A stretch of 64,000 nt of DNA from Teichococcus wenyumeiae (lineage in GTDB: Bacteria > Pseudomonadota > Alphaproteobacteria > Acetobacterales > Acetobacteraceae), in contig NZ_RFLX01000005.1 of NCBI RefSeq assembly GCF_003696345.1, positions 214,981 to 278,980 of the forward strand, written 5' to 3'. Positions 1-9,230 of the stretch are shown here, piece by piece; the first letter of the stretch is position 1, and every line of letters starts with the position of its first letter. The notes below the pieces were generated by a model. That model saw nothing but the letters and a program-made list of their open reading frames with translations, did not search any database and was not told where the DNA came from. The position numbers were made by a program, and so were the translations under genes.

Positions 1-342
1 CAGCTTGGCATAGAGCGTCAGCGCATCCTTGGCCCAGAGCGCGTCGAAATTGGCCTCGTTCTCCAGCGCCAGGGCGGCGCTGCGCTCGAAGACGCCAGCC
101 TTCACGCGCGGCTGGATCTTCATGACCCAGTAGATGGTGCCCACCGCCAGGATCAGCGCGCCGACATAGAAATGCACCAGCCAGATGCCCAGCAGGCTGG
201 CCACCAGCAGCAGCGACAGCGGCCAGACATTCTCGCCCTGGTGATAGACCGGGGAGCCCGGGGTGTTCATCTTGCGGATATGCACGCCGAGCTGCACCTC
301 GCCACGGTCGATCATGCCGCGGAGGGCTTCCAATTCCGTCAT
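1..342 (-). CDS. Membrane protein of unknown function, 3' end cut by window
   Basis: The frame opens with ATG at 342 and is still open at base 1, so the first 114 residues are visible and the C-terminus lies outside the window. Residues about 41-60 and 61-74 are hydrophobic and look like two closely spaced membrane segments. A charged, partly helical stretch follows. No family was recognised. The gene starts 11 bases after the stop of the yejF-like ATPase gene and is probably co-transcribed with the peptide transporter operon. That position alone does not show a transport role. Confidence 0.75.
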   Translation of the reverse strand, partial: MTELEALRGMIDRGEVQLGVHIRKMNTPGSPVYHQGENVWPLSLLLVASLLGIWLVHFYVGALILAVGTIYWVMKIQPRVKAGVFERSAALALENEANFDALWAKDALTLYAKL

Positions 343-353
343 AGGCTCCTGGC

Positions 354-1934
354 TCACACTTCGAAGGCTGCGCGCATCAGGGCCTGGGTATAGGCCTCTC
401 GCGGGGCGCGCAACACCGCATCGGCATCGCCGCTCTCCACCACCTTGCCGCCCTTCAGCACCATGATCCGGTGCGCCATGGCCCGCACCACCCGCAGGTC
501 GTGGCTGATGAAGAGGTAAGCGAGCCTGTGCCGCGCCTGCAGGCCGCGCAGTAGTTCCACCACCTGCGCCTGCACCGAGACATCCAGCGCGCTGGTCGGC
601 TCGTCCAGCACCAGCAGGCGCGGGTTCAGCACCAGCGCACGGGCGATGGCGACGCGCTGCCGCTGCCCGCCGCTGAATTCATGCGGGTAGCGCGTGGCCG
701 TGGCGGGGTCGAGCCCCACCTCCTCCAGCGCCCCCTTCACCCGCGCTTCCCGCTGCGCCCGGCTGAGTTCCGGGGCATGCACCGCCAGCCCCTCCTCCAC
801 GATCTCCGCCACGCTCATGCGCGGAGAAAGCGAGCCATAGGGGTCCTGGAACACCACCTGCATCCGTGCCCGCAAGGGCCGCAACTGCGCGCGGGACAGG
901 CCCTGGATCGGCTGGCCCTCGAATCGCACCAGACCCTCGCCGCGCTCCAGCTGCAACAGACTCAGCCCCAGCGTGGTCTTGCCGGAACCGCTTTCCCCCA
1001 CCAGCCCCAGCGTCTCGCCCTCCCGCAGATTGAAGGAGACGCCGTCCACCGCGCGCACCTCGCCGACCTTCCGCCGCAGCAGCCCGCGCCGGATCGGGAA
1101 ATGCACTTTTATCTGCTCAGCCTCCAGCACCACGGGGGCGCTGGGCGGCACCGGCTCCGGCTTCCCGCGCGGTTCCGTCGCCAGCAGCATTTTTGTGTAT
1201 TCGTGCTGCGGGTCACCCAGCACCTGCGCCGCCGGCCCCTGCTCCACCACCCGGCCATGGCGCATCACCACCACATGGTCCGCATGCCGCCGCACGATGG
1301 ACAGGTCATGCGTGATCAGCAGCATCGCCATGTTCAGGCGCTGCTTCAACTGGCCCAGCAGTTCCAGGATCTGCGCCTGGATGGTGACATCCAGCGCCGT
1401 GGTCGGCTCATCCGCGATCAGCAGCTTCGGGTCATTGGCCAGCGCCGCCGCGATCATCACGCGCTGCCGCTGCCCACCCGAAAGCTGGTGCGGAAAGGCA
1501 TCCAGCCGGCGCGCCGGGTCCGGCAGCCCCGCACGCTCCAGCAACGCGATCACCCGCGCCCGCAGCGCCGCGCCGCGCAGGGGCTGGTGCAGCGTCACCG
1601 CCTCCCCCACCTGGCGGCCGATGCTGTGCAGCGGGTTCAGCGAGGTCATCGGCTCCTGGAACACCATGCCCGCCACGCTGCCGCGCAGCCGCTGCAACTC
1701 GGCCGGGCTGGCCTGCAGCACGTCGGTGCCATCCAGCAACACGCGCCCCGCCGGATTGGTGCCGCCCGATCCTAACAACCGCAGGCAGGACAGCGCCGTG
1801 ACGCTCTTGCCCGAGCCGGATTCGCCGACCAGCGCCACCGTCTGGCCGGGCGAGACGCTGAAGCTGACCTCGCGCACCACCTCCTGGCCGCGGAAGGCGA
1901 CGGACAGGTCCTGGACTTCGAGGATAGGCTTCAT
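354..1934 (-). CDS. yejF: Duplicated ABC transporter ATP-binding protein, YejF-type peptide import
   Basis: This 526-residue protein carries two complete ABC ATPase domains in one chain, as in YejF. Each half has a Walker A motif (GESGSGKS and GESGSGKT), an LSGGQ-like signature (LSGGQRQR and FSGGQRQR) and a Walker B motif followed by the catalytic glutamate (LLIADEPT and LLVLDEPT). It should power uptake of oligopeptides or microcin C-like peptides through the two permeases encoded upstream. The start at 1934 gives the usual N-terminus (MKPILEVQDLSV). The frame is open further upstream, but only through the repeat element at 1964-2153, so the longer version is unlikely. Substrate is inferred from family membership only. 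Confidence 0.92.
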   Translation of the reverse strand: MKPILEVQDLSVAFRGQEVVREVSFSVSPGQTVALVGESGSGKSVTALSCLRLLGSGGTNPAGRVLLDGTDVLQASPAELQRLRGSVAGMVFQEPMTSLNPLHSIGRQVGEAVTLHQPLRGAALRARVIALLERAGLPDPARRLDAFPHQLSGGQRQRVMIAAALANDPKLLIADEPTTALDVTIQAQILELLGQLKQRLNMAMLLITHDLSIVRRHADHVVVMRHGRVVEQGPAAQVLGDPQHEYTKMLLATEPRGKPEPVPPSAPVVLEAEQIKVHFPIRRGLLRRKVGEVRAVDGVSFNLREGETLGLVGESGSGKTTLGLSLLQLERGEGLVRFEGQPIQGLSRAQLRPLRARMQVVFQDPYGSLSPRMSVAEIVEEGLAVHAPELSRAQREARVKGALEEVGLDPATATRYPHEFSGGQRQRVAIARALVLNPRLLVLDEPTSALDVSVQAQVVELLRGLQARHRLAYLFISHDLRVVRAMAHRIMVLKGGKVVESGDADAVLRAPREAYTQALMRAAFEV

Positions 1935-1963
1935 GCCGCTGGCGCCAGGAAGGACGAGAAGGC

Positions 1964-2153
1964 TGGGGTGGAAAGTCCACCCCAGACCCCGCTTCGCATT
2001 GGTGCTTCGGCGGAGGCGGCAGCGCGGGCGGGCTGCGAGAGGTCTTTGAACATCATCCCCACCGGGCCGCGCGCGCTGCGGTGGGTCGTGGCGGCACGGG
2101 CGGTGCAGCCCGCTCCAACTCGAAGCGGGGTCTGGGGTGGACTTTCCACCCCA
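1964..2153. repeat. Composite inverted-hairpin element, copy a
   Basis: Two perfect 33-base inverted copies (1964-1996 and 2121-2153) flank a 124-base core. Each end holds a hairpin with stem TGGGGTGGA and a three-base loop, then AGACCCCGCTTCG facing inward. The core has a degenerate version of the palindrome seen in other copies (AGAGGTCTTTGAAC near 2037). It lies between the yejE stop and the yejF start, inside an apparent operon, unlike most other copies, which sit between convergent genes. Here it could attenuate or stabilise part of the transcript. That function is inference. Confidence 0.8.
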
Positions 2154-2172
2154 GTCTTTCTCTTCCACAGCA

Positions 2173-3204
2173 TCATCGCTCGCCTCCCGGCAGCTTGCGC
2201 GGATCGAAGGCGTCGCGCACCGCCTCGCCGATGAAGATCAGCAGGGTCAGCACGCCGCCCAGCACCACGAAGGCGGTGATGCCCAGCCAGGGCGCCTGCA
2301 GGTTGTTCTTGCCCTGGTTCACCAGTTCGCCCAGCGAGGGCGAGCCCGGCGGCAGGCCGAAGCCGAGGAAGTCGAGCGAGGCCAGGATGGTGACGGAGCC
2401 CGAGAGCAGGAAGGGCAGGAAGGTCAGCGTGGCCACCATGGCATTGGGCAGGATGTGGCGCAGCATGACGCGGCTGTCGGAAACGCCCAGTGCCTTGGCG
2501 GCGCGCACGTAATCCAGGTTGCGGCCGCGCAGGAATTCGGCGCGCACCACGCCGGTCAGCGCCATCCAGGAGAACAGCAGCAGGAAGACCAGCAGCGTCC
2601 AGAAGCCGGGCTCGATGATGGAAGAGAGGATGATCAGCAGGAAAAGCTGCGGCATCCCGGACCAGATCTCGATGAAGCGCTGGAAGCCGAGATCGACCCA
2701 GCCGCCGTAATAGCCCTGCACCGCGCCGGCCAGGATGCCGATGACGGAACTGGCCAGGGTCAGCGCGAAGCCGAAGAGGACGGAAATGCGGAAGCCCCAG
2801 ATGATGCGGGCGAGCACGTCGCGCGACTGGTCGTCGGTGCCCAGCGGGTTGCGCCAGGAAGGGGGCGAGGGCGCGGGCTGGCCGAGGTCGCGGATGATGG
2901 TGTCATAGCGATAGGGCACGGCGGGCCAGATGGCCCAGCCGCGCTTCTCGATTTCCTCGCGCAGGATGGGGTCGCGCCAGACAGCCTCGGTGGGGAAGCC
3001 GTCGGAAAGGATGTCGCTTTCCGCGTAGCTGCGCAGCACGGGGAAGAACCACTTGCCTTCCACGCGGGCGACGATGGGGCGGTCGTTGGCGACGAATTCG
3101 GCGCCGAGCGTCAGCACGAACAGCACCGCGAAGATCCAGAGGGAGACCCAGCCGCGCCGGTTGGCGCGGAAGTTCTGCAGGCGACGGCGCAGAATGGGCG
3201 TCAT
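2173..3204 (-). CDS. yejE: ABC transporter permease, YejE type
   Basis: This 343-residue inner-membrane protein has an N-terminal membrane segment, a long periplasmic stretch, and then the BPD_transp_1 domain with about five further membrane segments. The cytoplasmic loop with RAAKALGVSDSRVMLRHILPN is the typical EAA-type coupling motif that docks to the ATPase. The start chosen at 3204 gives MTPILRRRLQNFRANRRG, the normal YejE opening. It lies one base after the stop of the yejB-like gene, so translation is probably coupled. A 238-base gap holding repeat element a separates it from yejF downstream. Confidence 0.92.
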   Translation of the reverse strand: MTPILRRRLQNFRANRRGWVSLWIFAVLFVLTLGAEFVANDRPIVARVEGKWFFPVLRSYAESDILSDGFPTEAVWRDPILREEIEKRGWAIWPAVPYRYDTIIRDLGQPAPSPPSWRNPLGTDDQSRDVLARIIWGFRISVLFGFALTLASSVIGILAGAVQGYYGGWVDLGFQRFIEIWSGMPQLFLLIILSSIIEPGFWTLLVFLLLFSWMALTGVVRAEFLRGRNLDYVRAAKALGVSDSRVMLRHILPNAMVATLTFLPFLLSGSVTILASLDFLGFGLPPGSPSLGELVNQGKNNLQAPWLGITAFVVLGGVLTLLIFIGEAVRDAFDPRKLPGGER

Positions 3205-3205
3205 G

Positions 3206-4318
3206 TCAGCGCCGTGCCTCGAAGTCGATGCGCGGGTCGATGAGGGTATAGGTGATGTCACCGATGATCTGCATCACCAGCCCCAGCAGGGTGAAGATGT
3301 AGAGGGTGCCGAACATCACCGGGTAGTCGCGGCGGATGGCGCTCTCGAAGCCCAGCAGGCCCAGGCCATCGAGCGAGAAGACGATCTCCACCAGCAGCGC
3401 GCCGGTGAAGAGGATGCCGATGAAGGCGGCGGGGAAGCCGGCGATGATCAGCAGCATGGCGTTGCGGAAGACATGGCCATAAAGCACGCGCTTTTCCCCC
3501 GCCCCCTTGGCGCGGGCGGAAAGGACGTATTGCTTGCCGATCTCGTCCATGAAGCTGTTCTTGGTCAGCATGGTCAGGCTGGCGAAGCCGCCGATGACGA
3601 GCGAGATGGTGGGCAGCACCATGTGCCAGCCGTAATCCAGCGCGCGCTGCCAGAAGGGCCAGTCGGCGGAGCCCGATGTGGTCAGGCCGCGCAGCGGGAA
3701 GATCTGCAGGAAGGACCCGCCGGCGAAGAGCACGACGAGGAGGATGGCGAAGAGGAACCCGGGCACCGCATAGCCCACCAGCACGGCGGCCGAGGTCCAG
3801 AAATCGAAGCGCGAGCCATCCCGCACCGCCTTGGCGATGCCGAGCGGGATGGAGATGAAATAGATCAGCAGCGTGGACCAGAGGCCGAGGGAGACCGAGA
3901 CCGGCAGCTTCTCCAGCAGCAGGTCCAGCACCGGGCGGCCCTGGAACAGGCTCTGGCCGAAGTCGAAGCGCAGGTAGCCCTTCAGCATGGTCCAGAAGCG
4001 TTCATGCGCCGGCTTGTCGAAGCCGAAGGCGCGCTCGATCTCGGCCACCACGGCGGGGTCCAGCCCGCGCGCGCCGCGATAGGTGCCGACCGGGCCGCCA
4101 CCTCCCCCTCCGCCGCCCCCGCCACCCGGGACGCGGACCTCGCCGCCGCCCTCGCCAGAGAGGCGGCCGATGGCGCTGCCGCCCTGGCCGCGCAGCTCCG
4201 CCAGCATCTGCTCCACCGGCCCGCCGGGGGCGAATTGCACGACGGCGAAATTGATCAGGATGATGCCGAACAGCGTCGGCACCAGCAGCGCCAGCCGGCG
4301 GAGGAGATAGGCGCCCAC
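3206..4318 (-). CDS. yejB: ABC transporter permease, YejB type, with long glycine run
   Basis: This 370-residue permease begins [19 protein letters not shown], matching the conserved opening of YejB. The start codon is GTG at 4318, seven bases after the stop of the binding-protein gene. The C-terminal half carries the transporter permease domain with an [20 protein letters not shown] coupling motif. Residues 65-75 are an uninterrupted run of eleven glycines (bases 4094-4126) in the periplasmic loop after the first membrane segment. The family is Gly-rich there, but a homopolymer this long is prone to slippage. With YejE it should form the membrane channel. Confidence 0.92.
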   Translation of the reverse strand: MGAYLLRRLALLVPTLFGIILINFAVVQFAPGGPVEQMLAELRGQGGSAIGRLSGEGGGEVRVPGGGGGGGGGGGPVGTYRGARGLDPAVVAEIERAFGFDKPAHERFWTMLKGYLRFDFGQSLFQGRPVLDLLLEKLPVSVSLGLWSTLLIYFISIPLGIAKAVRDGSRFDFWTSAAVLVGYAVPGFLFAILLVVLFAGGSFLQIFPLRGLTTSGSADWPFWQRALDYGWHMVLPTISLVIGGFASLTMLTKNSFMDEIGKQYVLSARAKGAGEKRVLYGHVFRNAMLLIIAGFPAAFIGILFTGALLVEIVFSLDGLGLLGFESAIRRDYPVMFGTLYIFTLLGLVMQIIGDITYTLIDPRIDFEARR

Positions 4319-4325
4319 GCGTCGG

Positions 4326-6221
4326 CTACTGCGCCATCGTCTTGCGGTCGGCCGGCAGGGCGCGGTCGCGCGCCGGCTCCACCCACCAGCTCATCAGGTC
4401 CAGCCCATAGCGCGGGTTGCGCTCCGGCCGGCCGAACTTGTCCCACCAGGCGGCGCGGAAGACCCGGCTGTGCCAGTGCGGCACCACGTAATAGCTCCAG
4501 AGCAGCACGCGATCGAGCGCGCGGCAGCGGTCGATCAGCGCCTGACGGTCCGGGGCATTGACCACCAGCTCCACCAGCGCATCCACCACGGGGTCGGAGA
4601 CGCCGATCAGGTTGCGACTGCCCGGCTCCTTGGCCTTTTCGCTGCTCCAGAAATCCCGCTGCTCATTGCCGGGGGAGAGCGACTGCGGGATCAGGTCCAC
4701 CGTCATGTCGAAGTCGAATTCGTCGGTGCGCTTCTGGTACTGCGCGGCATCCACCGTGCGCACGCGGGCCTCGATGCCCAGGCGCTGCAGGGACTGCACG
4801 TAAGGCAGCGCCACGCGCTCGAAGGTCGGGCTGTCCAGCAGGATCTCGAAGGCAAAGGGCTGGTTCTGCTCATTGACCAGCCTGCGGTCCTTCACGGTCC
4901 AGCCGGCATCCTTCAGCAGCCCCAGGGCCTTGCGGGCGGCCTCGCGGTTGCTGTTCTGGCCGTCCGAGACCGGGACGCGGAACTCACTGGTGAACAGCTC
5001 CTCCGGCACCCGGCCCCGGAAGGCGGAGAGGATCAGCAGCTCGCCCTCGGAGGGCAGGCCGGTGGCGGCAAGCTCGGAATTGGAGAAATAGGAACTCGTG
5101 CGCGTGTAGCTGCCGTAGAAGAGGTTGGCGTTCATCCATTCGAAGTCGAACATCAGCCCCAGCGCCTCGCGCACCCGCCGGTCCTGGAACAGCGGGCGGC
5201 GGGTGTTCATGGCGAAGCCCTGCATGCCGGTGGGCAATTCGTGGCGGATCTCGTCGCGCTTCACCTGCCCCTGCCGCACGGCGGGGAAGTCATAGGCGGT
5301 GGCCCAGTCCTTGGCGATATTCTCCTGACGGAACTCCACCTGCCCGGCCTTGAAGGCCTGGAAGGCCACGGTGGCGTCGCGGAAATACTCGTAGCGCAGG
5401 GTATCGAGGTTGTTGGTGCCCTTCATGGTGGGCAGGTCGCGGCCCCAATAGTCGGGCACCCGCTTCAGCACGATGGAGCGCCCGGCCTCGAAGCGTTCCA
5501 CCTTGTAGGGGCCGGAGCCCAGCGGCACTTCCAGCCCGGGCTGGGCGAAATCCTTGCCCTCCCAGAAATGCTTCGGCAGCACCGGCATCTGGCCCAGGAT
5601 CAGCCCCAGCTCGCGGTTCTGGTCGGTGGAGAAGCGGAAGACGGCACGTTTCGGGCCATCCGCCACCACCTCGGCCACGTCGCCCCAATAGGCACGGTAG
5701 AAGGGGCGGCCCTTCTCGCGCAGCGCGTTGAAGGTCCAGACCACGTCATCGGCGGTGACGGGCTTGCCATCGTGCCAGCGCGCCTTGTCATGCAGCACGA
5801 AGGTGACGCCGCGCCGGTCCGCCGGCACCTCGATGGAGGCGGCGAGATGGGCGTATTCGGTGCTGGCCTCGTCCATGCTGGGGGCCAGCAGGGTGTCGTA
5901 GATCCGCACCACCGCACCCGCCGCCGTGCCGCGAAGAATAAAAGGGTTCAGGCTGTCGAAGGAGCCGATGGCGGCCAGCACCATCTCGCCGCCCTTGGGG
6001 GCATTGGGGTTCACCCAGGGCCAGTGCGGGAAATCGGCCGGCAGGCCGGGCTCGCCCAGCAGGGAGAGCGCATGGGTGCGGCGCATCTCGCCCGCCACCG
6101 GCGCGGCGGGCGCGGCCGGGGTGGCGGGGGCGGCGGGCGCGCTGCCCTGCGCGCGGGCGGCGAGGGCCAACCCGCTGCTGGCGAGAACAAGACCGGAAGC
6201 AAGGAGATGACGTCGGCGCAT
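4326..6221 (-). CDS. yejA: Periplasmic peptide-binding protein, YejA type
   Basis: This is a 631-residue family 5 (SBP_bac_5) solute-binding protein. It starts with the Tat-like leader [25 protein letters not shown], followed by an Ala/Pro-rich linker before the mature domain. The body has the expected features of oligopeptide receptors, including [10 protein letters not shown] early and DLMSWWVEP near the end, as in YejA. It is the first gene of the leftward operon and is divergent from aroC across 159 bases, which should hold both promoters. The likely role is capture of oligopeptides in the periplasm for YejBEF. Specificity cannot be read from the sequence. Confidence 0.9.
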   Translation of the reverse strand: MRRRHLLASGLVLASSGLALAARAQGSAPAAPATPAAPAAPVAGEMRRTHALSLLGEPGLPADFPHWPWVNPNAPKGGEMVLAAIGSFDSLNPFILRGTAAGAVVRIYDTLLAPSMDEASTEYAHLAASIEVPADRRGVTFVLHDKARWHDGKPVTADDVVWTFNALREKGRPFYRAYWGDVAEVVADGPKRAVFRFSTDQNRELGLILGQMPVLPKHFWEGKDFAQPGLEVPLGSGPYKVERFEAGRSIVLKRVPDYWGRDLPTMKGTNNLDTLRYEYFRDATVAFQAFKAGQVEFRQENIAKDWATAYDFPAVRQGQVKRDEIRHELPTGMQGFAMNTRRPLFQDRRVREALGLMFDFEWMNANLFYGSYTRTSSYFSNSELAATGLPSEGELLILSAFRGRVPEELFTSEFRVPVSDGQNSNREAARKALGLLKDAGWTVKDRRLVNEQNQPFAFEILLDSPTFERVALPYVQSLQRLGIEARVRTVDAAQYQKRTDEFDFDMTVDLIPQSLSPGNEQRDFWSSEKAKEPGSRNLIGVSDPVVDALVELVVNAPDRQALIDRCRALDRVLLWSYYVVPHWHSRVFRAAWWDKFGRPERNPRYGLDLMSWWVEPARDRALPADRKTMAQ

Positions 6222-6380
6222 GGGCGATAGGATGTGGCTTCCGGCGCCGCAGGACAACCATTCCCGCGCGCCTCGACGGCAACGTCATGTTTCAGCGTAA
6301 CGGGGGCGGGCTTCCCCTGCCCCCACCCTTCCCGCATAAGACGCCCGAGCCTTATCCGCACAGAGAACCCCCGCCCGCCC

Positions 6381-7487
6381 ATGTCGCACAACAGCTTCGG
6401 CCATCTCTTCCGCGTCACCAGCTGGGGTGAGAGCCATGGGCCGGCCATTGGCGGCGTGGTGGACGGCTGCCCGCCGGGCCTGTCGCTGAGCGAGGCCGAT
6501 ATCCAGCCCTTCCTGGACCGCCGCCGCCCCGGCCAGTCCAAGTTCGTGACGCAGCGGCAGGAGGCGGACCAGGTCCGCATCCTGTCCGGCGTCTTCGAGG
6601 GGCTGACCACCGGCACGCCCATCGCCTTCATCATCGAGAACACCGACCAGCGGAGCCGCGACTACGGCGACATCGCCGATACCTTCCGCCCCGGCCATGC
6701 CGACCTGGCCTACCACCTGAAATACGGCGTGCGGGACTACCGCGGCGGCGGGCGGTCCAGCGCGCGGGAGACGGCGGTGCGGGTCGCCGCCGGGGCCATC
6801 GCCCGCAAGGTGCTGGGGGATACGGTGCGGCTGCGCGGCGCCCTGGTGCAGATGGGGCCGGATATCATCGACCGCGGCCGCTTCGACTGGGCCGAGGTGG
6901 AGCGGAACCCCTTCTTCTGCCCCGACCCCGTGGCGGCGGAGCGCTGGGAAGCCCTGCTGGCCGAGACGCGCAAATCCGGCAGCAGCCTGGGCGCGCTGAT
7001 CGAGGTAGTGGCCGAGGGCGTGCCGGTGGGCCTCGGCGCCCCCCTCTACGGCAAGCTCGATGCCGAGATCGCCGCCGCGCTGATGAGCATCAATGCCGTC
7101 AAGGCCGTCGAGATCGGCGAAGGTTTCGCGAGTGCCGCCCTGACCGGTGAGGAGAATGCCGACGAGATGCGCATGGGACCGGATGGGGAAGTGGAGTTCC
7201 TGTCCAACCATGCCGGCGGCATCCTGGGCGGCATTTCCACCGGGCAGCCGGTGGTGGCGCGCTTCGCGGTGAAGCCCACCTCCTCCATCCTGACGCCCCG
7301 CCGCTCGGTGGACCGCTTCGGGCAGGAGATCGAGATGCGCACCAAGGGCCGCCACGACCCCTGCGTCGGGTTGCGCGCCGTGCCGGTGGGCGAGGCCATG
7401 CTGGCCTGCGTGCTGGCCGACCACCTGCTGCGCCACCGGGCGCAGAACCCGGATGCCCCCGCCCGCGCCCGCCTGCCGCGCAACTGA
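6381..7487 (+). CDS. aroC: Chorismate synthase
   Basis: This 368-residue protein catalyses the last shikimate pathway step, 5-enolpyruvylshikimate-3-phosphate to chorismate, using reduced FMN. The N-terminus [20 protein letters not shown] has the family signature GESHG. Further conserved blocks are [18 protein letters not shown] and [11 protein letters not shown]. The length is normal for the bifunctional-independent bacterial enzyme. The start at 6381 is chosen because conserved sequence begins there. It stands alone, divergent from the peptide transporter operon. Confidence 0.97.
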   Translation: MSHNSFGHLFRVTSWGESHGPAIGGVVDGCPPGLSLSEADIQPFLDRRRPGQSKFVTQRQEADQVRILSGVFEGLTTGTPIAFIIENTDQRSRDYGDIADTFRPGHADLAYHLKYGVRDYRGGGRSSARETAVRVAAGAIARKVLGDTVRLRGALVQMGPDIIDRGRFDWAEVERNPFFCPDPVAAERWEALLAETRKSGSSLGALIEVVAEGVPVGLGAPLYGKLDAEIAAALMSINAVKAVEIGEGFASAALTGEENADEMRMGPDGEVEFLSNHAGGILGGISTGQPVVARFAVKPTSSILTPRRSVDRFGQEIEMRTKGRHDPCVGLRAVPVGEAMLACVLADHLLRHRAQNPDAPARARLPRN

Positions 7488-7528
7488 GGCGGGGCCGCCG
7501 CACAAGCGGATGTGAAAACGGAAGCCCA

Positions 7529-7544
7529 CCCGGCGGCTGCCGGG
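7529..7544. terminator. Short hairpin after aroC
   Basis: The stem CCCGGC/GCCGGG with loop GGCT lies 42 bases after the aroC stop and is followed by AGGTTT. It is short and lacks a clear T tract, so it is only a weak terminator candidate. Confidence 0.3.
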
Positions 7545-7622
7545 AGGTTTCGCCACGCCTTTCCGCGCCTTAGCGGATTTTTCGGCCGAGGCCGCGCTTC
7601 AAGCACAACCTGAACGGGCTGC

Positions 7623-7650
7623 TTGACGTTGCATAGGCGCACCCGATTAG
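7623..7650 (+). promoter_or_regulatory. Candidate sigma70-type promoter for the 407-aa protein gene
   Basis: TTGACG at 7623-7628 is followed 16 bases later by GATTAG (7645-7650). The predicted transcript start is about 30 bases before the ATG at 7689, a normal leader length. The -10 match is only moderate. Confidence 0.35.
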
Positions 7651-7688
7651 GCTTCGGGTCTCGCCACCGAGAAAAGAGGCGCCTGCCG

Positions 7689-8912
7689 ATGTCGCTCGCC
7701 GATCCCGCCTTCGAGGATAGCGCGCCAGGGCTCTCCCCCTGGCAGGCCTTCATGGGCCTGGCGGGTGAGGCGGCATGGTCACGGCGGATGGCCGATCTGG
7801 CGTTGCGCGCCCGGCCGCATTCCTGGCGCGGGCGGGCGGCGCAGCAACGGCACGCCCTGGAACTGATCCTGGCCCGGCTGGCCCGCCCTGAGGACGGCCG
7901 CCGCGCCCCCAGCGCCGCCGAGCAGGCGCTGCTGGACCTGGCGCGCGATGCCGTCGCCCTCTCCGATACCCTGCCCGAGGCGCCGCGTGCCCGGCTGCGG
8001 GAGCAGTTGCTGGAAGGCCTGACCGGCGAGCAGACGCTGATCCCGCTCTTTCACCTGTTCCGGGAAGCGGCGCGGCAGCGGGCGCGCGGCTTCACCGTGC
8101 ATTTCACCGGCCTGACCGAGGGCACCTCCTATGACCTGCTGCTGGAACGCGGCGGGGTGGAGGCGGAGTTGGCCTGCGAGACCGTCTCGGCCGAGGAAGG
8201 CCGCGCCCTGCCCCGCACCGACTGGTGCGCGCTGATGGACGGCATCAACCCCGACCTGCAGACCTGGCTGGCCGCGCATCCCGGCCGCTACCTGCTGAAG
8301 ATGACGCTGCCCGACGGCATCCAGGGGCCAGAGCAGCTGTCCGAGTTGCAGCGCCGCATCTCCACCCTGCTGGCGGAACAGAAGCGGCAGGATGCCTCGG
8401 CGGCGGCGGTGCTCAAGCTGGACCCGCTGATGCTGGCCGGCGCCCGCATGGCCGCCCAGCGCGACCTGCCGCGCCAGTTGCGCGCGCAATTCGGCCCCGA
8501 TGCGCATCTGGCCGTCACCGGCGACCCGGCGGCGGGCAGCGTCTTTGTGCTGGCGGCGCGGGCCGGGCAGGCCAATACCGTCTCCGGCGCGGCGGTGCGG
8601 CGGCTGGAACAGGCCGCCGCCAGCCGCTTCAGCGGCAGCCGGCCCGGCATCCTCTCGGTGTTCCTGGATGACCTGGAGCGGCCGGAATGGCGCGCGCTGC
8701 GCGACACGCTGGAACTGGAGGGCGCGGTGCGCCGCTTCTTCACCAGCCCCGGCGCCCGGCCGCTGGTGGCGGCGGCCTTCGCGACGCGGCTGGAGATGTT
8801 CGGCGCCACCCCGCCCGATGCCGTGGCGGAAGGCGAGCTGCGCTTCCGCAATTCCGGCCACGCCGCCGCCGCCTGCCCGGTGCTGCGGCCCGCCATCACC
8901 TCCTGCGGCTGA
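7689..8912 (+). CDS. Conserved-looking protein of unknown function (407 aa)
   Basis: No family was recognised. The frame has strong alphaproteobacterial codon bias and extends from ATG at 7689 to a TGA at 8910-8912. The protein is Ala/Arg/Leu-rich, without signal peptide or membrane segments, and looks cytoplasmic. The middle (around residues 130-180) has a mixed alpha/beta appearance, including the sequence ARGFTVHFTGLTEGTSYDLLLERGG, which is reminiscent of a small nuclease-like fold. That resemblance is an impression, not a match. A candidate promoter precedes it and no operon partner is obvious. Confidence 0.8.
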   Translation: MSLADPAFEDSAPGLSPWQAFMGLAGEAAWSRRMADLALRARPHSWRGRAAQQRHALELILARLARPEDGRRAPSAAEQALLDLARDAVALSDTLPEAPRARLREQLLEGLTGEQTLIPLFHLFREAARQRARGFTVHFTGLTEGTSYDLLLERGGVEAELACETVSAEEGRALPRTDWCALMDGINPDLQTWLAAHPGRYLLKMTLPDGIQGPEQLSELQRRISTLLAEQKRQDASAAAVLKLDPLMLAGARMAAQRDLPRQLRAQFGPDAHLAVTGDPAAGSVFVLAARAGQANTVSGAAVRRLEQAAASRFSGSRPGILSVFLDDLERPEWRALRDTLELEGAVRRFFTSPGARPLVAAAFATRLEMFGATPPDAVAEGELRFRNSGHAAAACPVLRPAITSCG

Positions 8913-8984
8913 CGGGCACCGGCGACGGGGGCATTCATCGCGGGATCGTTACGAAGACCCGATACATTCAGAAAAAAATCATGA

Positions 8985-9004
8985 GGAAAAGGGTAACCTT
9001 TTCC
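8985..9004. promoter_or_regulatory. Near-palindrome upstream of the 49-aa gene
   Basis: The 8-base arms GGAAAAGG and CCTTTTCC flank GTAA, in an unusually A/T-rich patch (about 8950-9040) for this genome. It could be an operator or leader hairpin for the small gene at 9055. A second imperfect palindrome, GCATTGCG...TGCAATGC, follows near 9012-9034. Confidence 0.3.
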
Positions 9005-9054
9005 GTCATGCTGCATTGCGTCACCATTGCAATGCGTTTCGAGGCAGGGACCCG

Positions 9055-9204
9055 ATGTCCGAGCGTGAGATGGAAGCCAAGCTGGTTGAACTGGACCGGC
9101 TCCTGAACGACCCCGAGGTTCGCATGGACCCGCATCGCGTCTGGCTTCTGCTGCAGGAAATTTCCGGCGCGGAGCGCCAGGCGCCGCAGCCCATGGCCGC
9201 CTGA
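9055..9204 (+). CDS. Small protein (49 aa) resembling the N-terminus of release factor 1
   Basis: The frame runs from ATG at 9055 to TGA at 9202-9204. The sequence EAKLVELDRLLNDPEVRMDP resembles the helical N-terminus of peptide chain release factor 1, but no GGQ or codon-recognition domain follows. It is therefore not a release factor, and a truncated copy is one explanation. An independent small helical protein is equally possible. It stands alone behind an A/T-rich region that could hold its promoter. Its reality is supported by codon bias and by the well-formed amphipathic helix. Confidence 0.6.
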   Translation: MSEREMEAKLVELDRLLNDPEVRMDPHRVWLLLQEISGAERQAPQPMAA

Positions 9205-9230
9205 TTCCCGCCGTCACGCGGAGGAGGGCT

